A stretch of DNA of 5,110 nucleotides, from assembly GCA_018895675.1 (NCBI GenBank), contig JAHIOG010000073.1:1-5110 (forward strand), given 5' to 3'. Shown piece after piece: positions 1 to 5,110 of this stretch. How positions within the stretch are numbered: the stretch's first letter is position 1; each line of letters starts with the position of its first letter. The translations under genes were made by a program, and so were the position numbers. The DNA is from a bacterium (lineage in GTDB: Bacteria > Fidelibacterota > UBA2242). The notes beneath the pieces are model-generated. The model made no database searches, was not told the origin of the DNA, and saw nothing but the letters and a program-made list of their open reading frames with translations.

Positions 1-731
1 ACGGTGTTCGCAATCGCAAATGAGTGATCCGGATCTACCGGTTTTCCGTAGCGTTCGCCACGCCCCGATACGGAATACAGATGATATGGCTTTAATCGAG
101 TGATACCAACGGAATGTGCGCCCAGTTGAAGCGCCCATCGTTTCAGGAAGCGACTGATTTTGGCAGGAATTATAGAAATCTTTTCGGGATTTATCGGTCC
201 TTCTACGTGATCCCGCATGCATTCGATAGTATTGAAGCCGGCATCAGCCGCGTTGAAATAGTAAGGGTCGTAATATTGTGATTGGGGTGAGAGTAATCCG
301 GGTTTTTGGCGAAACCGATCATCGGAGATTTTTTCTTTCGGATGGGTATGATAATATTCAACGAATCGTTGTGTTTCAGGCTGAAGCTCCCTGCGGGAAA
401 ACATGGTATCGCGCTCGTCAACACGATAATCGTCAGGAACCGCCGTGGGTTTATATATTTTCCTGCCCAGTGGTAGTATTATAACGATTAAAGCCAGAAT
501 AGTTATCGTCAATAATATCTGAGCGCAAAGAATTTGATATTTAAAAGAGACAAGACCGATAATAAGATAGGGGTATGCCATTATAATCGCCATTAATAGA
601 GAACGGCGGAAAGCAATCCGCTCGTTTTCACTCAATGAAATAAGTGCGAAAGCAATCCATCCAAAACAAATTGTAATTCCTAAAATTAAGGTGATAATTA
701 ATACCGGCTGATTTGGGATTGTCAATGGCAT
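1..731 (-). CDS. Membrane-anchored reductive-dehalogenase-like protein, N-terminal part (3' end beyond window)
   Basis: The minus strand is open without a stop from the ATG at 731-729 to the window edge: 243 complete codons. Three hydrophobic segments lie at about residues 8-32, 45-62 and 66-88, with no Tat motif. Arg38, Arg42 and Arg43 after helix 1, and Arg90, Lys91 and Lys94 after helix 3, fall on the same side, so by the positive-inside rule the soluble domain should face the cytoplasm. The soluble part carries VDERDTMFSRREL (104-116), PGLLSP (144-149), YYDPYYFNAADAGFN (153-167), LGAHSVGITRLKPYHLYS (203-220), then GRGERYG and a HSFAIANTV strand. This LGAxxVGI...YS...YG...H..AI pattern matches, from memory, the N-terminal half of RdhA/QueG-like corrinoid Fe-S reductases. 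The cobalamin-binding and 4Fe-4S cysteine regions would lie downstream, out of view, so catalytic competence and substrate are unknown. It starts 10 nt after the deacylase stop and is probably co-transcribed with it. Confidence 0.75.
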   Translation of the reverse strand, partial: MPLTIPNQPVLIITLILGITICFGWIAFALISLSENERIAFRRSLLMAIIMAYPYLIIGLVSFKYQILCAQILLTITILALIVIILPLGRKIYKPTAVPDDYRVDERDTMFSRRELQPETQRFVEYYHTHPKEKISDDRFRQKPGLLSPQSQYYDPYYFNAADAGFNTIECMRDHVEGPINPEKISIIPAKISRFLKRWALQLGAHSVGITRLKPYHLYSVSGRGERYGKPVDPDHSFAIANT

Positions 732-741
732 GGCGATGCGG

Positions 742-2415
742 TTAGACCTCGTGTTGCAGGACGCGTCCGGCAAAGGTATCAGTATGATCGCCCCTTGCGA
801 TAGTCAATTTACCGTTTACAATAACATATTCGATACCGGTTGGATATTGATGAGGATCGGCAAAAGTTGCATTGTCGGTGACTGTTTCAGGATTGAATAA
901 TGTAATATCTGCGTAATAGCCTTTCCGGATGATACCACGCTGTTTGATCCCCAATTTTTCGGCAGGCATAGAGGTCATTTTTCGGATAGCTGTGGGCATA
1001 TCAAAGATTTTTTCTTTGCGGGCATATTTACCAAGCACCCTTGGAAATGTTCCGTAAAAGCGTGGATGAGGTTTACCTTCGCCAAGTTTCCCATAAGGCG
1101 CTACGGCGCTGCCGTCGGAACCGATCATCATCAGTGGTGATGCGAGTACTTTTTTCAGATTACCTTCATCCATGGCAAAGCCGATCACGCTGACACGATT
1201 GCGATCGGATATGAGCAGATCACGAATAAAATCAAACGGTTCTTTGCCTGAAATTTTGACACATTCGGCAACGGACTTTCCCTCCCAGTGAGAATTTTCC
1301 TCATTGTGGCAGGAACTGATCACCACTTGAGCCCAACCGCCGATGCGTTTGCCCCGGCTTTCGGTGTAAGCTTTGATCTTGTCGATTTGGCGTTTATCCT
1401 GCAGACGTTTCAATACATCGTCAGTGTTACCTTGACGCGCCCAGAGCGGTAAGAAGGAGGTCAATCCGGTTGCCCAGGCATTATATGGATAGCGGTCGGC
1501 ATGTACCGGTAAACCGGCTTTGTTGGCAGAATGAATCATATCAAGCATATGATCGACTTTATGCCAGTTGGACTGGTTGCAGGCTTTAAAATGGGAAATC
1601 TGCAGGGATGCTCCCGATTTTCGGCTGATCTCAAGGGCTTCTTCAATTGCTTCTTCTACGGTATCATCCTCGTTACGCATATGCGTAGCATAGACGCCGT
1701 TGTGTTCTGCAACTATTTTACACAGTTCAACAATCTCATTAGTTTTTGCATAACTTCCCGGTGCATATTCCAATCCGGTAGACAAGCCCAGACTGCCGGC
1801 TTCCATACTTTCCGCCAATACCTGTTTCATCGTTTCCAATTGTTCAGATGTTGGCATAATATCATTTTTCCCAACAACAAACGCCCGGATATTGCCGTGC
1901 CCGGTAAATGTCACATAATTCAGTGATGGCTGGACTTCTTCAATGGCTTGCAGGAACCCGCTAATGGAATTCCAACCGGTCGTAATTCCAAACCGTTCCT
2001 TTAGATCTTCCAGAAGCTCCTGACTGTCATTATCGGTTAATGGAAACGGAGAGTATCCACAATTACCGGAAACTTCTGTTGTGATACCCTGACGGATCTT
2101 GCTCTCCGCTTTGGGATTTGCCAGCAGCTCGATGTCGGTGTGGGTATGGATGTCGATAAAACCCGGGCTGACGATGAGTCCTTTGGCGTCGATGATCTTA
2201 TCGGCTGTTGAGCCTGAGAGATTTCCGATGGCTGCGAGTTTGTCTCGGCGGATGCCGATATCGGCCCGTATTATTGGTGCGCCGGTTCCATCGATAAGAA
2301 GTCCGTTTCGGATAATGATATCGAAGCGATTACGCAAAGAACATCCAGCCATAACGCCCAATCCAAGCAGTGTGCCGGTTTTAATAAATTCTCTGCGGTT
2401 GATTTTTTGTGCCAT
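742..2415 (-). CDS. N-acyl-D-amino-acid deacylase family amidohydrolase, predicted Tat lipoprotein
   Basis: This 557-residue protein is a metal-dependent amidohydrolase of the D-aminoacylase family, which removes the acyl group from N-acyl-D-amino acids. The family's metal and active-site residues are visible: HTH in DIHTHTD (His90, His92), Cys119 in SGNCG, His245 in YATHMRNE, His275 in LQISHFK and Asp434 in IGSDGS. PHPRFYGTFPRVLGKY (449-464) and the C-terminal VIVNGK...GRVL are also typical. The N-terminus has a twin-arginine motif, NRREFIK (6-12), a hydrophobic stretch and a lipobox-like MAGC with Cys25, so it is predicted to be exported folded by Tat and lipid-anchored. That signal supports the ATG at 2415, which follows a modest CAGG ribosome site 6 nt upstream. 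The protein is longer than cytoplasmic D-aminoacylases (about 480-500 residues), largely because of the leader. Exact substrate is open: acyl-D-amino acids, D-glutamate derivatives or peptide-like compounds are all possible. Confidence 0.9.
   Translation of the reverse strand: MAQKINRREFIKTGTLLGLGVMAGCSLRNRFDIIIRNGLLIDGTGAPIIRADIGIRRDKLAAIGNLSGSTADKIIDAKGLIVSPGFIDIHTHTDIELLANPKAESKIRQGITTEVSGNCGYSPFPLTDNDSQELLEDLKERFGITTGWNSISGFLQAIEEVQPSLNYVTFTGHGNIRAFVVGKNDIMPTSEQLETMKQVLAESMEAGSLGLSTGLEYAPGSYAKTNEIVELCKIVAEHNGVYATHMRNEDDTVEEAIEEALEISRKSGASLQISHFKACNQSNWHKVDHMLDMIHSANKAGLPVHADRYPYNAWATGLTSFLPLWARQGNTDDVLKRLQDKRQIDKIKAYTESRGKRIGGWAQVVISSCHNEENSHWEGKSVAECVKISGKEPFDFIRDLLISDRNRVSVIGFAMDEGNLKKVLASPLMMIGSDGSAVAPYGKLGEGKPHPRFYGTFPRVLGKYARKEKIFDMPTAIRKMTSMPAEKLGIKQRGIIRKGYYADITLFNPETVTDNATFADPHQYPTGIEYVIVNGKLTIARGDHTDTFAGRVLQHEV
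746..750 (-). promoter_or_regulatory. Candidate ribosome binding site (GAGGT) for the reductive-dehalogenase-like gene
   Basis: GAGGT reads on the minus strand inside the last codons of the deacylase gene. It lies 14 nt before the ATG at 731, a long spacing. No in-frame ATG, GTG or TTG lies closer. An in-frame ATC at 737-735 would have an 8-nt spacing but would be a very rare start codon. The position suggests translational coupling to the upstream gene. Confidence 0.4.
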
Positions 2416-2592
2416 GATCGACCTGTAATTGTTGAAATAAATTTAGGCAAAGTTGAGGGAAAAGCAAAGGGGACCGGAGGACGGGATTTTTAGTGAAAAG
2501 TGAAAAGATAATTCCAATTTGTGGTATTGGGAAGAAATCAAGCGGGGCACAGAAATCTGCGCCCCTATTTATCACAAGACCCACACAAAAAT
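2416..2592. other. Intergenic region between the DUF1015 gene and the deacylase gene
   Basis: These 177 nt contain no convincing gene. They hold a hairpin 28 nt after the DUF1015 stop (listed separately) and a short direct repeat, TGAAAAG twice at 2494-2507. A promoter for the deacylase operon should lie here, but none is convincing. The best guess on the minus strand is TTGGAA, 17 nt, then ACTAAA, which matches the sigma-70 consensus poorly. Confidence 0.6.
2544..2565 (-). terminator. Hairpin, possible weak intrinsic terminator after the DUF1015 gene
   Basis: Read as minus-strand RNA, this is a 9-bp stem with a 4-nt AUUU loop: GGGGC pairs with GCCCC, a G-U wobble follows, then CAG pairs with CUG. 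On the plus strand the wobble becomes an A-C mismatch, so the fold favours minus-strand RNA. It starts 28 nt after the DUF1015 stop. The following sequence, GCUUGAUUUCUU, is only moderately U-rich, so terminator strength is uncertain. Confidence 0.5.
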
Positions 2593-3840
2593 TTAATCTA
2601 ATGAGTGAACCACCAGCCCGCTGCGTAGTTTCGGCTCGAACCAGGTAGTTTTCGGAGGCATGATCTTGCCGGCGTCGGCAATTGTCATAAGTTGCTTGAT
2701 CGAAACCGGATAAAGGGCAAATGCCACAGTCATTTCACCGGAATTGACCCGTTTTTCCAGTTCGCCCAGTCCGCGGATACCGCCGACAAAATCGATACGT
2801 TCGTCCTTGCGTAAATCGCCGATTCCAAGGATCGGCGCAAGGATGTTGTTAGTCAGGATTGATACATCCAGACTATCGACAGGATCATGAAGATCAAACG
2901 TACCCGGTTTGGCTTTCAATACATACCACTGCTGACTGAGATACATACCAAACGTATTTGCAGATTCAGGTTTGGCGGAACCGTGGCAGCAAACCCGGGA
3001 AATATCAAATTTCTCACTGATTTTTTGGATGAATTCCTGCTCGCTCAATCCATTCAGATCTTTGACAACCCGGTTGTAATCCAGGATTTTAAGCTGGTTA
3101 TGAGGAAACAGGACAGTAAGAAACCAGTTGTACTCTTCAGCGCCGGTATGATCGGGGTTATCTTTGCGACGCATTTCACCGACCATTGCGGCTGATTTGG
3201 AGCGGTGATGACCATCGGCAACGTAGGTAAAGGGAATCTGACTGAATTGATCTATCAATAATTTTTGTATTGCCGGATTATCTACTACCCAGACCGTATG
3301 CCGGATACCGTCATCGGCGGTGAAGTCATATTCAGGTTTATTTTTGGTGACAGTGTCCACAATGCTGTCAATCGTTTCACGGGCGGGATAGGTTAGGAAT
3401 ACGGGACCCGTATTGGCATCGGTGTACTTTATATGGTTAATGCGATCCTTTTCCTTTACTTCACGGGTCAGTTCATGAATACGGATTTTACCTTCGAGAT
3501 AATCCTCTACCGAGGCATTTACGACCAGTCCATATTGTTCGTGATCGTTCATAATCTGGCGATATACATAGATAAATTCAGTGTTATCCTGGAACAACCA
3601 GCCATTTTTGATCATAGTCTGAAGATTTTCCGACGCTTTTAGATATACGCTTTCATCGTAGTGGACGGTATCTTCCGGAAGATCGATTTCCGATTTGATT
3701 ACATGCAGGAAGGAATAGGGATTTCCCTCGGCTTCGACCCGCGCTTCTTCTGAATTCAGTACATCATAGGGGCGGGATGCCACTCGGGATGCCAGTTCTC
3801 TGATTGGGCGAATTCCTTTAAGCCCTTTAATCTTGACCAT
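2593..3840 (-). CDS. DUF1015 family protein, serA-linked
   Basis: This 415-residue protein is a full-length DUF1015 member. Recognisable blocks are RPYDVLNSEEAR (23-34), NPYSFLHVIKSEIDLP (40-55), the HELT segment (122-125) followed by KEKDR, GPVFLTYP (145-152), YVADGHHR (206-213), IDFVGG (349-354) and the C-terminal MPPKTTWFEPKLRSGL (394-409). There is no signal peptide or membrane segment, so it should be cytoplasmic. The family has no firmly established function that I know of, but it commonly sits next to serA and serC, as here, which points to serine or phosphoserine metabolism. The DGHHR motif resembles that of ParB/sulfiredoxin-fold serine kinases (SerK, SbnI), so a role in making or sensing O-phosphoserine is possible; this is inference. 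The ATG at 3840 has an AAAGGA site 5 nt upstream. Only 35 nt separate it from serA, so the two are probably one operon. Confidence 0.9.
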   Translation of the reverse strand: MVKIKGLKGIRPIRELASRVASRPYDVLNSEEARVEAEGNPYSFLHVIKSEIDLPEDTVHYDESVYLKASENLQTMIKNGWLFQDNTEFIYVYRQIMNDHEQYGLVVNASVEDYLEGKIRIHELTREVKEKDRINHIKYTDANTGPVFLTYPARETIDSIVDTVTKNKPEYDFTADDGIRHTVWVVDNPAIQKLLIDQFSQIPFTYVADGHHRSKSAAMVGEMRRKDNPDHTGAEEYNWFLTVLFPHNQLKILDYNRVVKDLNGLSEQEFIQKISEKFDISRVCCHGSAKPESANTFGMYLSQQWYVLKAKPGTFDLHDPVDSLDVSILTNNILAPILGIGDLRKDERIDFVGGIRGLGELEKRVNSGEMTVAFALYPVSIKQLMTIADAGKIMPPKTTWFEPKLRSGLVVHSLD

Positions 3841-3875
3841 TGGTTTCCTTTCAGCTTATCAAATACGGGTTGTCG

Positions 3876-4772
3876 TTACAGTTTTTTCAGGGCTTCCACA
3901 AGTTTTTCCGCAATCTCGATACCAACGCGATCCTGGGCTTCTTTAGTGCTGGCGCCAACGTGTGGTGTTACGGATACTTTGGGATGACTGACCAGTTCAA
4001 TGTTCATGGTAGGCTCTTCCATGTACACATCAATACCGGCGGCGCCGACTTTACCCGAATTCAATGCATCGAGTAAATCTTTTTCGTCCACCACGCCGCC
4101 GCGGGCGCAATTGATGATGTAGACGCCGTCTTTCATCATATCAATTTCTTTTTTGGTGATGAAAGGCAGGGCGGGTTTCGGAATATGCAGTGATATGAAA
4201 TCAGCATTCTTGAATATCTCTTCTTTGGATGTTATAGTTACATCCAAGTCGGTTTTGACATCAATGACATCGGTTGCCAGTACTTTCATCCCCAGTCCCA
4301 GGGCAATATTCGCTGTGATCTGTCCGATTTTACCAAAACCTATAATACCAAGAGTTTTGCCCGCCAGCTCGATGCCCTTGTAGGCTTTTTTATTCCATTC
4401 ACCATTGCGCATGGTGATGTTAGCCTGAGGGATAAAACGCGCCAGGGCAAACATGTGAGCGAAGACCAACTCGGCGACAGATGCAGAATTTGCGCCCGGA
4501 GTATTCAGTACGGGAATGCCAATGGATTTTGCATACTGATGATCGATATTATCAATCCCGGCACCGGCGCGGGCAATGACCTTCAGCTTCTTACCGGCAT
4601 CGATAAGCTCTTTGGGTACTTTTGTTGCGGAGCGGACCAATACCGAATCATAATCCTCAATTGCTTTAATTAGTTCATTTGGTTCGTAGAATTGTATATC
4701 GAATTCAATCCCGTTGTTCTCCAGGATTTTCTGTCCTTTGGGGCTGAGTCCGTCGGTGATTAATACTTTCAT
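3876..4772 (-). CDS. serA: D-3-phosphoglycerate dehydrogenase, short form without ACT domain
   Basis: This 298-residue protein is a D-isomer-specific 2-hydroxyacid dehydrogenase, most likely the enzyme oxidising 3-phosphoglycerate to 3-phosphohydroxypyruvate with NAD, the first step of serine synthesis. Visible features are RSATKV (47-52), the RAGAGIDNID segment (68-77), the Rossmann motif GFGKIG (145-150) with the NAD-binding Asp168 after it, and the catalytic Arg224 (NCARGGVVDE), Glu253 (EEP) and His271 (TPHVGAST). It stops soon after the substrate domain, so the ACT or ASB regulatory domains of long SerA proteins are absent and serine feedback through ACT is not expected. The start is the ATG at 4772, preceded by AAAGGAG with 8-nt spacing. 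A GTG at 4814 would add 14 residues but reads through the repeat and the ribosome site. Another 2-hydroxyacid dehydrogenase activity cannot be excluded, but the DUF1015 neighbour supports serA. Confidence 0.9.
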   Translation of the reverse strand: MKVLITDGLSPKGQKILENNGIEFDIQFYEPNELIKAIEDYDSVLVRSATKVPKELIDAGKKLKVIARAGAGIDNIDHQYAKSIGIPVLNTPGANSASVAELVFAHMFALARFIPQANITMRNGEWNKKAYKGIELAGKTLGIIGFGKIGQITANIALGLGMKVLATDVIDVKTDLDVTITSKEEIFKNADFISLHIPKPALPFITKKEIDMMKDGVYIINCARGGVVDEKDLLDALNSGKVGAAGIDVYMEEPTMNIELVSHPKVSVTPHVGASTKEAQDRVGIEIAEKLVEALKKL

Positions 4773-4780
4773 TTTACTCT

Positions 4781-4787
4781 CTCCTTT
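4781..4787 (-). promoter_or_regulatory. Ribosome binding site of serA
   Basis: AAAGGAG reads on the minus strand with an 8-nt spacer to the ATG at 4772. This strong site decides the serA start in favour of that ATG over the in-frame GTG at 4814, which lies inside the adjacent tandem repeat. Confidence 0.8.
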
Positions 4788-4794
4788 GCTTTTG

Positions 4795-4818
4795 CCACAA
4801 AGACACAAAGACACGAAA
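4795..4818. repeat. Tandem octamer repeat (CCACAAAG / ACACAAAG / ACACGAAA)
   Basis: Three consecutive 8-nt units fill most of the 47-nt gap between the stop of the GxxExxY gene and the start of serA. The middle unit is ACACAAAG; the outer two differ from it by one base each. From memory, CACAAAG/CACAGAG-type repeats often accompany GxxExxY genes in diverse bacterial genomes, so this may be the flanking end of a dispersed GxxExxY unit. The repeat itself is directly visible; that association is recalled and was not checked here. Confidence 0.75.
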
Positions 4819-4819
4819 T

Positions 4820-5110
4820 TTAATTTATTATTCTTTTAATACCTGATTTTATTACCGGAACGTTAAAATTAATTAAGAAACCTAATCGTTTATTAAGTAG
4901 TTTTAAATGACTTAATATTTGTGCTCTCCAGACCGGATTTTCCTGATCGACTGCTTTAATTTCACAGATAATTAAATCTTCAACCAGCACATCAAGACGT
5001 AACCCCTCATCAAATGTTATTCCATCATATACAATTGGAATATCAACCTCCCTTTTGTATTTCAGGTCTCTTTTTGTAAGTTCATGACATAAACAGGTTT
5101 TACCCCATTG
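4820..5110 (-). CDS. GxxExxY protein (PD-(D/E)xK-like), C-terminal part (5' end beyond window)
   Basis: The minus strand is open from the window edge to a TAA at 4822-4820, giving 96 residues. The visible part contains CLCHELTKRDLKYKRE, VDIPIVYDG, RLDVLVEDLIICEIKAV and HLKLLNKRLGFLINFNVP, then SGIKRIIN at the end. These match the conserved body of the GxxExxY family (PF13366). Fragment residues Asp40, Glu50 and Lys52 form the D...ExK signature of PD-(D/E)xK nuclease-like folds. Members are about 120-135 residues long, so roughly 25-40 N-terminal residues, including the name-giving GxxExxY motif, lie outside the window. The cellular role of the family is not established. It is AT-richer than serA downstream and sits where serC might be expected. 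Together with the adjacent octamer repeat this suggests an inserted dispersed element, not a member of the serine operon. Confidence 0.88.
   Translation of the reverse strand, partial: QWGKTCLCHELTKRDLKYKREVDIPIVYDGITFDEGLRLDVLVEDLIICEIKAVDQENPVWRAQILSHLKLLNKRLGFLINFNVPVIKSGIKRIIN

Noticed and set aside
203..424. Minus-strand 73-codon frame
   Set aside because: It lies in another frame inside the RdhA-like gene, which is open throughout and has recognisable family motifs.
278..484. Plus-strand 68-codon frame
   Set aside because: It is antisense to the RdhA-like gene, with no recognisable domain.
1531..1926. Plus-strand 131-codon frame
   Set aside because: It is antisense to the deacylase gene, whose conserved metal-binding residues lie in this stretch. 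The antisense product shows no recognisable family pattern.
2099..2428. Plus-strand 109-codon frame
   Set aside because: It is antisense to the N-terminal part of the deacylase, including its Tat signal and HTH motif.
2494..2507. Direct repeat TGAAAAG twice as a possible operator
   Set aside because: It is a short, low-complexity A-rich repeat with no dyad symmetry and no link to a known regulator. Chance is sufficient explanation.
2381..2584. Minus-strand 67-codon frame across the intergenic region
   Set aside because: It overlaps the start of the deacylase gene out of frame and covers the hairpin. There is no recognisable protein pattern and the composition looks like translated noncoding DNA.
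3840..4076. Plus-strand 78-codon frame
   Set aside because: It is antisense to the C-terminal part of serA, which carries the catalytic Glu and His.
4773..4814. N-terminal extension of serA from a GTG at 4814 (14 extra residues)
   Set aside because: The extension is a translation of the octamer repeat and the ribosome binding site. The ATG at 4772 has a well-placed AAAGGAG and begins the normal MKVLITD start of the family.

Overview
All five genes recognised here lie on the minus strand. In transcription order (right to left) they are: the C-terminal part of a GxxExxY-family protein (4820-5110, cut by the window edge), D-3-phosphoglycerate dehydrogenase serA (3876-4772), a DUF1015-family protein (2593-3840), a predicted Tat-exported lipoprotein of the N-acyl-D-amino-acid deacylase family (742-2415), and the N-terminal 243 residues of a membrane-anchored protein resembling reductive dehalogenases (1-731, cut by the window edge). 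The last gene has no long closed reading frame because it runs off the window; it was found by translating the minus strand from an ATG just after the deacylase stop.

The layout looks like two transcription units. The first is serA plus DUF1015, separated by 35 nt and each with its own ribosome binding site. It is a serine-biosynthesis cluster of the kind known from Bacteroidetes and other groups, but serC is not directly upstream. A GxxExxY gene sits there instead, and a short tandem octamer repeat fills the gap to serA. A 177-nt intergenic stretch follows, holding a hairpin just after the DUF1015 stop that may be a weak terminator. The second unit is the deacylase and the reductive-dehalogenase-like gene, with a 10-nt gap and therefore probably co-transcribed. 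The first is predicted to act outside the cytoplasmic membrane; the second appears anchored with its catalytic domain facing the cytoplasm.

The DNA is bacterial, of moderate G+C (mid-40s percent by eye). The serA-DUF1015 pair, the GxxExxY gene with its CACAAAG-type repeat, and the membrane-type reductive-dehalogenase homologue would fit an uncultured, probably anaerobic bacterium of the Bacteroidetes/Chlorobi/Calditrichaeota/Marinimicrobia breadth or a deltaproteobacterial relative. This placement is an inference from gene content, not a firm assignment. No RNA genes, CRISPR arrays or insertion sequences were seen.
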